A stretch of DNA of 35,980 nt from assembly GCA_020073305.1 (NCBI GenBank), contig JAIQFK010000038.1, forward strand, positions 1 through 35,980. The letters run 5' to 3'. Both the position numbers and the translations under genes were made by a program. Positions 16,471 to 25,083 of the stretch are shown one piece after another. The notes beneath the pieces are model-generated. The model ran no database searches and had not been told where the DNA came from. It saw only the letters and a program-made list of their open reading frames with translations. The DNA comes from Terriglobia bacterium (GTDB taxonomy: Bacteria > Acidobacteriota > Terriglobia > Bryobacterales > Bryobacteraceae). The first letter of the stretch is position 1, and every line of letters begins with the position of its first letter.

Positions 16471-19173
16471 ATGTCAGGCGTGCGAAGTTCGCTACTGCTG
16501 CTGTTTCTCATCATCAACCTGGTTGCTTCCAACGCCCTCTACGCAACTCGCCCGGACGCGTCCAGTTCCCCCGAAATCCTCCTTCGCGAGCGTTGGGCTA
16601 TTCAGTCCTCGTCGGACGTTTCCGACACCGGCGGAGTGATTTCGACTCCCGGCTACAACTCTCGCGATTGGTACAAGGCCACGCTCCCCTCCACCGTGCT
16701 CAGTGCTCTGGTGCGAGACGGTGCCTACCTCGACCCGTACATCGGAATGAATCTGCGAGCAATCCCCGGCGGCGCTTACCCGCCGTTCACTGACTTCGCA
16801 AATTCTCCCATGCCGCCGGACAGCCCATTCCGGCACTCGTGGTGGTACCGCTGTGAGTTCACCGTGCCGGCGGGGTACAAGGGGAAGACCCTGTGGTTGG
16901 ATTTCGATGGCATCAACTTCCGCGCCAACGTGTGGATGAACGGTCGCCGGATCGCATCATCCGACAAGATGGCCGGGACCTGGAGGCGGTTCGAGTTTGA
17001 CGTGACGGCAGCGGCACGCCCGGGCGAGAGCAACGCGCTGGCGGTTGAGGTGTTTCCGCCGCAAGCGCACGACCTGGCAATCACGCTGGTCGACTGGGCG
17101 CCCATGCCGCCGGACAAAGAGATGGGCATCTGGCGCGATGTTCGCCTTACGGCCACCGGCCCGGTGGCCTTACGCTACCCCGCTGTCTTTACGCGGCTCA
17201 ACCTGCCTTCCGCCGAACTCACGGTGCGGGCGGAGCTGAAGAATGCCGCGGATCATCCTATTGAAGGCGTGCTGAAGGGCGAGATCGAAAACATCGAGTT
17301 CTCGCAGCCCGTGCGGCTTGGTGCACACGAGACACACGTGGTGCATTTCACACCAAAGGAGTTCGCGCAACTGAAGATGGCGAACCCCCGTTTGTGGTGG
17401 CCGGCTGCCGTGGGTCCGCAAAATCAGTACCCGCTGGAGCTACAGTTCGAAATCAATGGTGAGATTTCCGATTCGAGCCGAACGCGTTTCGGCATTCGCC
17501 AAGTGACCTCCGAGGTGGATGAAAAAGGGCACCGCGTGTTTCAAGTCAATGGAAAGAACATTTTGATCCGCGGAGCCGGTTACAGTTTTGACATGCTGCT
17601 GCGCTCCACGCCGGAGCGCCAGGAGGCGGAGCTGCGATATGTTCGCGATCTGCATCTGAACGCGATCCGGATGGAAGGCAAGCTAGAGGACGAGTACTTT
17701 CTGGAGCTTTGCGATGAAATGGGCATCCTGGTGATGCCGGGCTGGTGTTGCTGCGACCAATGGGAGAAGTGGGACGAGTGGGACGCCGAAAACGAGTCGG
17801 TCGCTGCCGATTCCCTGCGGGATCAGATCCGCCGCCTCGAGCGTCATCCCTCCATATTCACGTGGTTAAACGGCAGCGATTTTCCGCCTCCGCCCAAAAT
17901 CGAGAAGATGTATCTGCACATCTTCCAGGAGTCTGAGTGGCCCAATCCCACGGTGTCTTCGGCTTCGAATAAGGCGACGACCGTCGGCGCCAGCGGCGTG
18001 AAAATGACCGGCCCGTACGAGTATGTGGCCCCGTCATTTTGGTATCTCGACACTCACCTCGGTGGGGCTCACGGCTTCAACACCGAAACCAGCCCCGGAC
18101 CCGCCATACCGCCGATCGAGAGCCTGCGCCGCATGCTGCCGGAAGATCATCTCTGGCCGATCGATTCGGTTTGGGAATACCACGCGGGCGGCATGTCCGG
18201 CACGCTCAGTATTTTCACCGAAGCACTCAATCAGCGCTATGGCGCGGCGAACTCGGTCGAAGATTACGCCCGCAAGGCCCAGGTACAGGCCTACGAAGGC
18301 CATCGCGCCATGATGGAAGCCTATGGCCGCAATAAGTACACGTCCACCGGAATCATTCAGTGGATGCTGAACAATGCCTGGCCCGGCATGATCTGGCACC
18401 TGTATGACTGGTATCTGCGGCTCGGCGGCTCGTACTTCGGTGTGAAGCTCGCCTGTGAGCCGCTGCACGTCCAGTATTCATACGACGACCGGTCGATCGT
18501 GGTGGTGAACTCGTACTATCAGTCTTTTCCGCGGCTTAAGGTCACAGCGAAGGTATACGACCTGGACATGCGTGAGAAATTCGCGAAGGAAGCCACGCTC
18601 GATGTGACTCCCGACAGCAGCACGCGCGTGTTCACGTTGCCGGAGATTGCCGGTGTCAGTTCCACCTATTTTGTGGACTTGAAGCTGGAGTCCTCCGCAA
18701 AGTTGGCTAGCCGCAACTTCTACTGGCTCTCCACGAAACCGGAGACGATTGACTGGGACCGATCCAATCGGGACCCTTCCGGCGAGTACCAAATCTCAAC
18801 GTGGACGCCCACCAAGACGTTCGCCGACTACACCGCGCTGAACAGTTTGCCGGCGGTTGATTTGGAAGCGACAGCCCAGTCTCGGCAGGATGGGCCGCAG
18901 AGTTCCACGACCGTTACCCTTCACAACCCGAGCCGGACGCTGGCGTTTGCCGTGCGATTGAAAGTGAACCGGGCGCCTCTGGGGTATGTCAGCCGCGAGG
19001 CTCCAACCGACTACGAGGTATTGCCGGTTCTCTGGCAGGACAACTACTTCCCGCTATTGCCGGGGGAAACAAGGCAGGTTACAGCCACGTACAATGCTAA
19101 GGATCTGGGTCACTCCGCGGCGTTTGTTGAGGTCGAAGGCTGGAACGTGAAGCGGAAAGTGGTCCAGCCGTAG
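16471..19173 (+). CDS. GH2 family exo-beta-D-glucosaminidase-like enzyme, exported
   Basis: A 900-residue glycoside hydrolase with a signal peptide (SLLLLFLIINLVASNALYA). Domain order is sugar-binding, immunoglobulin-like, TIM barrel, then two C-terminal beta domains. The catalytic motifs fit the exo-glucosaminidase subfamily, in which the acid/base is Asp rather than the usual Glu: NGSDFPPP with Asp at about 470, and HGFNTETSPGPAIPP with the nucleophile Glu at about 539. This subfamily releases glucosamine from the non-reducing end of chito-oligosaccharides. CAGGAG at 16456-16461, 9 nt before ATG, decides the start over an in-frame ATG at 16393. It follows the SelA-like gene and precedes an ornithine cyclodeaminase-like gene. 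Some relatives act on mannosides. Confidence 0.8.
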   Translation: MSGVRSSLLLLFLIINLVASNALYATRPDASSSPEILLRERWAIQSSSDVSDTGGVISTPGYNSRDWYKATLPSTVLSALVRDGAYLDPYIGMNLRAIPGGAYPPFTDFANSPMPPDSPFRHSWWYRCEFTVPAGYKGKTLWLDFDGINFRANVWMNGRRIASSDKMAGTWRRFEFDVTAAARPGESNALAVEVFPPQAHDLAITLVDWAPMPPDKEMGIWRDVRLTATGPVALRYPAVFTRLNLPSAELTVRAELKNAADHPIEGVLKGEIENIEFSQPVRLGAHETHVVHFTPKEFAQLKMANPRLWWPAAVGPQNQYPLELQFEINGEISDSSRTRFGIRQVTSEVDEKGHRVFQVNGKNILIRGAGYSFDMLLRSTPERQEAELRYVRDLHLNAIRMEGKLEDEYFLELCDEMGILVMPGWCCCDQWEKWDEWDAENESVAADSLRDQIRRLERHPSIFTWLNGSDFPPPPKIEKMYLHIFQESEWPNPTVSSASNKATTVGASGVKMTGPYEYVAPSFWYLDTHLGGAHGFNTETSPGPAIPPIESLRRMLPEDHLWPIDSVWEYHAGGMSGTLSIFTEALNQRYGAANSVEDYARKAQVQAYEGHRAMMEAYGRNKYTSTGIIQWMLNNAWPGMIWHLYDWYLRLGGSYFGVKLACEPLHVQYSYDDRSIVVVNSYYQSFPRLKVTAKVYDLDMREKFAKEATLDVTPDSSTRVFTLPEIAGVSSTYFVDLKLESSAKLASRNFYWLSTKPETIDWDRSNRDPSGEYQISTWTPTKTFADYTALNSLPAVDLEATAQSRQDGPQSSTTVTLHNPSRTLAFAVRLKVNRAPLGYVSREAPTDYEVLPVLWQDNYFPLLPGETRQVTATYNAKDLGHSAAFVEVEGWNVKRKVVQP

Positions 19174-19241
19174 CTTCGTTTGATCGCGCCACGCGAAACT
19201 CGATGGGAGCTAAGCTCATACTTCGTTACCTCTCACCATAA

Positions 19242-20216
19242 ATGACAGAAAGCATGCTTTACCTTTCACGCGAAGCAGTCGAAAACCTGGGCTTGAAGAT
19301 GGCCGAGATTGTGGACGCGGTCGAGGCCGCATTCAAAGACAAAGGACAGGGCAAGGTGGAGATGCCGCCCAAGCCGGGTATTCACACCCGGCCAGATGCT
19401 TTCATCCATGCCATGCCGGCTTACCTCAAGTCGAGCGAGGCTGCCGGAATGAAGTGGATCTCGGGCTACCCGCAGAATATGGAGCGGGGTCTGCCTTATA
19501 TATCAGGCTTGATGATCTTGAACGACCCCGACACTGGATTCCCGTTATCGGTGATGGATGCGACGTGGCTCACGGCCATGAGGACAGGCGCGGCGACGGC
19601 CGTGGCCGCCAAATACTTGGCTCGCCCCGATTCGAAAACGGTGGCGATCCTGGCGTGCGGCGTCCAAGGCCGATCCAATCTGCAGGCGCTGCAGGTGGTT
19701 CTCAAAAGTCTCGACAAGGTTTATGCCTACGACATCCGTGATGAAGCCGCGAGCCGCTTCCGTGAAGAATGCCGTTCATCACGCAACATCGCATGCACGG
19801 TCTGCAGCTCGCCGGAACAGGCGGTCCGCTCCGCGGACATTGTTGTGACATCCGGACCCATTCTCCGAAATCCCTCACCGGTGATCGTCCCGGATTGGCT
19901 CAAACCAGGGGTCTTCGTTTGTCCCCTCGACTTCGACTCGTATATGACGCCCGCCGCTTTTCACGCGGCCGACCTGTTTTGCACCGACGATATCAATCAG
20001 CTCCGCTACTATCAGAAAGCCGGGTACTTCGCAGACATCCCCGCCCAGCCGGTTGACCTGGGTGCTATCGTGGCCGCGGGCGTACCGCGCCGAAAGTCGG
20101 CCCGCGATCGGATCATTTCTGTGAATTTAGGGTTGGCGCTTGAGGACGTCGCGACCGCGCAGTTGATCTACCGCCGGGCCCTGGCTGAGGGCGTGGGCGT
20201 TCGATTGCCATTATGA
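19242..20216 (+). CDS. Ornithine cyclodeaminase/mu-crystallin family protein
   Basis: A 324-residue NAD(P)-binding protein. Conserved points are GMKWISGYPQN (compare KWxxxFPxN with the substrate-binding Lys), AMRTGAATAVAAKYLA with the substrate-binding Arg, and the Rossmann start ILACGVQGRSNLQAL. The usual VGAD-type catalytic block is replaced by DFDSYMTPAAFHAAD, so it is unlikely to be a true ornithine cyclodeaminase and may be an amino-acid or imine reductase/dehydrogenase. No signal peptide is seen. It follows the GH2 gene by 68 nt at the end of the forward run, and may act on an amino acid or imine made by this locus. The family is certain and the substrate unknown. Confidence 0.8.
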   Translation: MTESMLYLSREAVENLGLKMAEIVDAVEAAFKDKGQGKVEMPPKPGIHTRPDAFIHAMPAYLKSSEAAGMKWISGYPQNMERGLPYISGLMILNDPDTGFPLSVMDATWLTAMRTGAATAVAAKYLARPDSKTVAILACGVQGRSNLQALQVVLKSLDKVYAYDIRDEAASRFREECRSSRNIACTVCSSPEQAVRSADIVVTSGPILRNPSPVIVPDWLKPGVFVCPLDFDSYMTPAAFHAADLFCTDDINQLRYYQKAGYFADIPAQPVDLGAIVAAGVPRRKSARDRIISVNLGLALEDVATAQLIYRRALAEGVGVRLPL

Positions 20217-20272
20217 GAACATCGCGATCGGTTGAGCGGGTCGCAAGTGCAAGTGATTGATACCAAATAGAC

Positions 20273-20303
20273 TTGCAGCTTCATTCGATAAATGAGGTAT
20301 GAT
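20273..20303 (+). promoter_or_regulatory. Candidate promoter with palindrome upstream of the sulfite reductase gene
   Basis: TTGCAG (20273-20278) and TATGAT (20298-20303) are spaced 19 nt, a little long for sigma70. Between them lies TCATT-CGATA-AATGA (20281-20295), a perfect 5-bp inverted repeat around a 5-nt spacer, placed where a repressor or a spacer-distorting activator would bind. The region is AT-rich relative to its neighbours. Confidence 0.45.
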
Positions 20304-20353
20304 GATAAGTCGAATCACCCGATTGTCTATCGACCTGGTAGGGGACGTCGAAT

Positions 20354-22618
20354 ATGAAAGCCAGCAACCCTCTTTGGAAAGACCGGCTGCTTGAGCGGAT
20401 GCCGCCCCAGTGGGCCAAAGAAGTCGACATTTACGAAAACGAAATTGCTCTCCGGAAGCAGGGCAAGATCGACGAGAAGGTGTTCGCCGAAACCCGGCTC
20501 CGCCGCGGCTCCTATGGCCAGCGCTACGACAATGGCCAGCGGCACGACGGCCGCACCACCCGCAAACTCGGCTATCCCAACGTTTCTCTCACCAAAGGCC
20601 CCAACACGCTGTGGGACGCGCCCGGGATGCAGCGCATCAAGATTCCGTTCGGCGGGCTGAACTCGGAACAGCTCGAAACACTAGCCGAGCTGGCTGAGGA
20701 ATATTCGGACGGCATCGCGCACGTGACCACGCGGCAGGATTTCCAACTGCATTTCGTGCACATCGAAGACGTGCCATCGCTGCAGCGCAGGCTGGCCGCG
20801 GTGAACATTACCACACGGGAAGCTTGCGGCAATACGGTCAGGAATGTCACTGCATGCCCTTACGCGGGCATTTGCCGCGACCAGACCTTCGATGTCACAC
20901 CCTACGCCAAAGCCACCGCCTACTATCTGCTGGGGCATCCGGATACGCAGAATTTCGGCCGCAAATTCAAGATCGCTTTCTCCGGCTGCCGCGACAACGC
21001 TTGTTCGCTGACGCGCATCCACGACATCGGCTTGATCGCGGTGACGCGCGAGATCGATGGCCGCATCCGCCGTGGTTTCGAAATGTATGTCGGCGGCGGC
21101 CTGGGCACGGTTCCTTATCAGGCAAAATTGTTTGAAGAGTTCGTACTCGAAGAAGAACTCCTGCCTCTCTGCCAGGCCATCTGCCGCGTTTTCGCGCGGC
21201 TGGGCGAAAAGAAGAACCGCAACACCGCGCGCCTGAAGTTTCTGGTGGTCAAGCTGGGCATGGAGGAATTCAAGCGCCTGGTGCTGGAAGAGCGGGCGAT
21301 TCTGCCGCACGACGATCGCTGGGCCGCCTATCTGCAAGATGTGGAGCAGTACGAGGAGAAGGCGCTCAAGCCGCCCAGCCTGCTGCAGATCACGCCCGCG
21401 GCGCCGGCAGGCTTTGAAGCATGGCGCCAGACCAACGTTTATGCGCAGCGGCAGCCCGGGTACGCGACGGTCACGGTGGCTTTGCCGCTGGGCGACATCA
21501 CCGCCACGCAGCTGCGCAAACTGGCAGATCTGGGCCGCAAGTACGTGAACGGAACGTTCCGGTCCACCGTGGAACAGAACATCATCCTGCGCTGGGTCAG
21601 CGAGGCCGATCTGCCCGCGCTCTTCGCCGAGCTGAAGGAAGCCGGTCTGGACGAAGCGGGCGCCGGCACCATTGTGGACATCGCCGCCTGCCCGGGCACC
21701 GACACCTGCAAGCTTGGCATTTCTTCTTCGCGCGGTTTGGCGGGAGAGTTACGCACCCGTCTTTCAGAGCAGGGCGCCGCGATGGACGAGGCCATCCGGA
21801 ACCTCCACATCAAGATCAGCGGCTGCTTCAATTCCTGCGGCCAGCACCACATTGCCGATCTCGGGTTTTACGGGGTCAGCCGCAACAAGAACGGCTACAC
21901 GGTTCCGCACTTTCAGGTGGTCTTGGGAGGCCAGTGGACCGAAAACGCCGGCTCATATGGCCTGGCCATCGGCGCCGTACCCTCCAAGCGCATCCCCGAG
22001 ACCGTCAACCGCATTACCGGCCGCTACCTGGCTGAACGCCAGAAGGGCGAGAGCTTCCAGGCATTCGTCCGGCGGATCGGCAAAGCGGAATGCCGGAAGA
22101 TGCTGGATGACATGACCGGGGTGCCGCAGCATGATGCGGATCCATCCTTCTACGTCGACTGGGCGGATGCGCGCGAGTACACCATCGGCGACATGGGCGC
22201 CGGCGAGTGCGCCGGTGAGGTGGTGTCGCCCATCGAGTTCGCGCTTGCCGCCTGTGAACGCGAGGTCTTCGAAGCTCAACTTCTGCTGGACCGCGGTGAA
22301 GCGGAGATGGCCGCACGGCAGGCTTATCAATCTATGCAGAAGGGCGCCACGGCGCTGCTCGACTGGAAAAACATCTCCCATTCCGGCACGCCGGACGGCA
22401 TTGTGGAGCAGTTCCGCGCGCATTTCTATGACACGCAACTTTTCTTCGATCCCTTCACCGGAGGAAAGTTCGCGCACTACTATTTCGCGGCTCACCAGCA
22501 TGCCGGCGATCGCCACGACCCGGAGACCGCGCATCGCCTGATCGAAGAGGCGCAACTGTTCATCGAAGCCTGCCATAGCTGCTACGGCAGGATGATCGCC
22601 CAGCCGGCCATCGTATGA
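20354..22618 (+). CDS. Siroheme sulfite/nitrite reductase with extra C-terminal helical domain
   Basis: A 754-residue cytoplasmic reductase. Two pseudo-symmetric halves are visible. The siroheme/[4Fe-4S] ligands are Cys446, Cys452 (CPGTDTCKLG), Cys491 and Cys495 (GCFNSCGQH). The N-terminal half has THVTTRQDF-like IAHVTTRQDFQLHF and CPYAGICRDQ. Family members reduce sulfite to sulfide or nitrite to ammonia with six electrons from ferredoxin or NAD(P)H. Residues about 620-754 (SPIEFALAACEREVFEAQ onward) add an all-helical HEPN-like domain not found in the basic enzyme. A GGGGA lies ahead of the ATG. The stop overlaps the next start (ATGA). Sulfite is favoured by the neighbouring sulfur gene. 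Confidence 0.85.
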   Translation: MKASNPLWKDRLLERMPPQWAKEVDIYENEIALRKQGKIDEKVFAETRLRRGSYGQRYDNGQRHDGRTTRKLGYPNVSLTKGPNTLWDAPGMQRIKIPFGGLNSEQLETLAELAEEYSDGIAHVTTRQDFQLHFVHIEDVPSLQRRLAAVNITTREACGNTVRNVTACPYAGICRDQTFDVTPYAKATAYYLLGHPDTQNFGRKFKIAFSGCRDNACSLTRIHDIGLIAVTREIDGRIRRGFEMYVGGGLGTVPYQAKLFEEFVLEEELLPLCQAICRVFARLGEKKNRNTARLKFLVVKLGMEEFKRLVLEERAILPHDDRWAAYLQDVEQYEEKALKPPSLLQITPAAPAGFEAWRQTNVYAQRQPGYATVTVALPLGDITATQLRKLADLGRKYVNGTFRSTVEQNIILRWVSEADLPALFAELKEAGLDEAGAGTIVDIAACPGTDTCKLGISSSRGLAGELRTRLSEQGAAMDEAIRNLHIKISGCFNSCGQHHIADLGFYGVSRNKNGYTVPHFQVVLGGQWTENAGSYGLAIGAVPSKRIPETVNRITGRYLAERQKGESFQAFVRRIGKAECRKMLDDMTGVPQHDADPSFYVDWADAREYTIGDMGAGECAGEVVSPIEFALAACEREVFEAQLLLDRGEAEMAARQAYQSMQKGATALLDWKNISHSGTPDGIVEQFRAHFYDTQLFFDPFTGGKFAHYYFAAHQHAGDRHDPETAHRLIEEAQLFIEACHSCYGRMIAQPAIV

Positions 22619-23220
22619 GTTCGCAAACGGCGGAAGAAGTCCAGCTCCAGCATCTCAACGTCAAGATCTTTGCGCAGGAACCCGCATCCATCGATCTCGC
22701 CGGCGCTATTCCGGTCTTTCACCGCTGGATCCAGGAAAACGTGTGCGAAGAGTTGTTGATCGACGTGGCCGATTACCGGCACGTGCCGGCCGGGCCCGGC
22801 GTGCTGCTGGTGGGTCACGAGGCCAACTACAGTCTGGACCAGTCATTCCGCAAGCTCGGCCTGCTCTACAATCGCAAGGCGCCGCAGGACGGAAGCCCGC
22901 AGGATAAACTGCTGCAGGTCTTTTATTCCGCACTCGAGGCTTGCCGCCGCCTGGAACAGGAACCGGAGTTCCGCGGAAAGCTGGCATTCAACGCCGGCGA
23001 TTGTGAAGTGATCATCAACGACCGCCTGCTCGCGCCTAACACCGAGAGTACCTGGCAAGTGTTACAGCCTGAGTTTGCCCGCTTCTGTGACGGGCTCTAT
23101 GGCCGTACGGGTTATGCGCTCCACCGCCTTGGCGAACCCCGTGAGCGCTTCCGCGTGGGCATCAAGGCAAACGCGCCGCTGGAGGCGCGCACACTCCTTG
23201 AGGCGCTCGACGGCGCGTAG
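22615..23220 (+). CDS. Unknown protein translationally coupled to sulfite reductase
   Basis: A 201-residue protein whose ATG overlaps the stop of the reductase gene by 4 nt, so it is almost certainly co-translated with it. No family was recognised. Visible features are a middle block GVLLVGHEANYSLDQSFRKL, then LLQVFYSALEACRRLEQEP, and FAGDCEVIINDR-like AFNAGDCEVIINDRLLAPN, ending in a short Leu/Ala helix. No signal peptide, membrane segment or metal motif is evident. Context suggests a subunit, an assembly factor or a partner for the reductase's extra helical domain. It is followed by 81 nt and then a convergent gene. Confidence 0.75.
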   Translation: MSSQTAEEVQLQHLNVKIFAQEPASIDLAGAIPVFHRWIQENVCEELLIDVADYRHVPAGPGVLLVGHEANYSLDQSFRKLGLLYNRKAPQDGSPQDKLLQVFYSALEACRRLEQEPEFRGKLAFNAGDCEVIINDRLLAPNTESTWQVLQPEFARFCDGLYGRTGYALHRLGEPRERFRVGIKANAPLEARTLLEALDGA

Positions 23221-23301
23221 CGCGGGACCGCCGGCACTCGAGCCAAGACATCCCGATCATCCGCCGAAAGCTGAGAAGCGGTCCGTCCTCTCTGGCCGCG
23301 G

Positions 23302-24702
23302 CTAGGCTGGCGAAACCACCGGTAGTTTAGCGGCATCCCAGGCGGCGAGGCCGCCGGCCATCTCGATCAAATGGGTGATCCCATATTGATGCAGGATGCT
23401 GACGGCGATCGAAGAGCGGTAGCCGCCCGCGCAATGGACGGCAATACGGCGGTCGCGGGGGATTTCGGCGATACGCTCCTGCAAATGGTTGAGCGGAATA
23501 TTCACGCTGCCATCAATATGTTTGGTCTCCCACTCGCGCGGATTTCTGATATCCAGCACCAGAGGCGGGTCCGCGCTCGCTAACTCCTCCGCCACCATCG
23601 GCGCGCTGATGCGCTCGGTTGGCCACACCAAGTCCGGCCGGCTCGCCAGCGCTTCCATGCCTCCCTGCAGGTAGCCTTTGACGTGATCGAAACCGATACG
23701 GCCCAGCCGTAAGGCGGCTTCCTGTTCGCGTCCGGGCTCAGCGATGATCACGATGGGCTTGGCGCGGTCGAGTACCGTGCCTGCCCAGGTGGCGTATTGG
23801 CCGCCGAGCCCGATGTTAATGCTGCCGGCGAGGTGACCCTTGGCGTACTCGGCGGGGTCGCGGACGTCCAGAATCTGAGCGCCCGCATCTCCCATCCGGA
23901 GGACCTCGGCGAGATCGACGGGATGGAGAACCTGTTCGAGATTCCTGTCCAGCGTGGTGCGCTCGCGGGTGTTGAGGATGGCGTCATAGGTGAAGTACGG
24001 CGGAGCGTCGGGCTGGTCGGCCGTGACGAGACGAACAAATTCCTCTTTTGTCATGGGCTGTAGGGCGTAGTTCAAACGCCTTTGATCTCCGAGCGAAGAG
24101 ACCGTGTCGGAGGAAAGCTTCTTCCCGCAGAGGGAGCCTGCGCCGTGGGCCGGATAGACGAGAGTCTCGTCGGGAAGCGGCAGGAGTTTGCTGTGCAGAG
24201 AATCGTAGAGATGGGCGCCGAGGTCGTTGGCTGTCCACCCGAGCGAAGCACGCAGGTCAGGGCGGCCGACGTCTCCGATGAACAGAGTGTCTCCGGTGAG
24301 CACGGCGTAGGGTTTTGCAGAGTCTTTCTGGAGATCGAAGACCAGGATCGAGATCGACTCAATCGTGTGGCCGGGGGTTTCGAGGACTTGCAGGCGCAGT
24401 CCAGGGAAGTCAAGAGTATCGCCATCCTTCATCGCGACGAAAGCATATTCCGCTTTGGCGCGGGAGCCGAGATGGATGGTCGCGCCGCAACGGTCGCGCA
24501 ACTCCAGGTGACCGGCGACGAAATCGGCGTGGAAGTGGCTGAGGAAGACGTGGCGGATCTGGAGGCCAAATTTCTCGGCATCGGCCAGGTACTGCTGGAT
24601 ATCACGCTGGGGATCGACAATGATGGCCGTCGAACTCGCCTCGTCTCCGAGCAGATAGGACGCGTGGGCCAGGCAACCCAGGTAGTACTGTTTCAGAATC
24701 AT
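23302..24702 (-). CDS. Metallo-beta-lactamase fold hydrolase with two rhodanese domains
   Basis: A 466-residue protein of the persulfide-dioxygenase-like class. Residues 1-240 are a metallo-beta-lactamase domain with LSHFHADFVAGHLEL (metal site HxHxDF), ETPGHTIESIS, LTGDTLFIGDVGRPDL and VYPAHGAGS. Two rhodanese domains follow. The first (about 260-355) has AEPGREQ in the active-site loop and lacks the catalytic Cys. The second (about 370-460) has HCAGGYRSS with the catalytic Cys. Such proteins oxidise or transfer sulfane sulfur and detoxify persulfides, which would yield sulfite. It is convergent with the sulfite reductase pair, in keeping with a shared sulfur role. Confidence 0.85.
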   Translation of the reverse strand: MILKQYYLGCLAHASYLLGDEASSTAIIVDPQRDIQQYLADAEKFGLQIRHVFLSHFHADFVAGHLELRDRCGATIHLGSRAKAEYAFVAMKDGDTLDFPGLRLQVLETPGHTIESISILVFDLQKDSAKPYAVLTGDTLFIGDVGRPDLRASLGWTANDLGAHLYDSLHSKLLPLPDETLVYPAHGAGSLCGKKLSSDTVSSLGDQRRLNYALQPMTKEEFVRLVTADQPDAPPYFTYDAILNTRERTTLDRNLEQVLHPVDLAEVLRMGDAGAQILDVRDPAEYAKGHLAGSINIGLGGQYATWAGTVLDRAKPIVIIAEPGREQEAALRLGRIGFDHVKGYLQGGMEALASRPDLVWPTERISAPMVAEELASADPPLVLDIRNPREWETKHIDGSVNIPLNHLQERIAEIPRDRRIAVHCAGGYRSSIAVSILHQYGITHLIEMAGGLAAWDAAKLPVVSPA

Positions 24703-24789
24703 AGAAACCTTTCGAGTTTAGCGCAGCGCGCAACTCGACGGCCCATTCGGGACTTGCAAATGCCCCGTGGATTGCGGCACAGTGACGGC

Positions 24790-25083
24790 ATGCCCCCCGG
24801 TGTCCTGCGTATGATGATGGGGGCATTCTGCGTTCTTTTCGGTTATGCGTTCGGGAAGTCCGCCATGCGCCTGCGGCGCGGCCGGGAGCGCCGATCCAGA
24901 ACCACTGCCTGGGCCCTTCGCACAATCGTAACCGGCGCGGCGGCTGCCTGGCGCGCCGGCTTCGACATCATCACCGTTACCGTCATCACTCTTTCGGCTC
25001 TTTCCTTTGCGGGCGGAGCGTACCTCGAGTGGCGTCCCAAGCACGAGGAAGAACTCGACCGGGTCATCTTCCCGAACGAATGA
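24790..25083 (+). CDS. Small two-segment membrane protein
   Basis: A 97-residue protein of unknown family. Two hydrophobic segments are separated by a basic loop: VLRMMMGAFCVLFGYAFGK (about 5-23) and GFDIITVTVITLSALSFAGG (about 60-79), with LRRGRERRSR between and an acidic tail (KHEEELDRVIFPNE). A longer open frame extends upstream to 24082, but that part is antisense to the rhodanese gene; the ATG at 24790 is where membrane-protein composition begins. It overlaps the next gene by 4 nt (ATGA), suggesting coupled translation with the metallophosphoesterase. Function unknown. Confidence 0.6.
   Translation: MPPGVLRMMMGAFCVLFGYAFGKSAMRLRRGRERRSRTTAWALRTIVTGAAAAWRAGFDIITVTVITLSALSFAGGAYLEWRPKHEEELDRVIFPNE

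Noticed and set aside
23223-23283. GGACCGC and GCGGTCC inverted repeat between convergent genes as a terminator
   Set aside because: The loop is nearly 50 nt and no T-run follows, so it is not a convincing intrinsic terminator.
24082-24789. Upstream two thirds of an open frame ending at 25083
   Set aside because: This part is antisense to the metallo-beta-lactamase/rhodanese gene; only the part from 24790 has membrane-protein composition.
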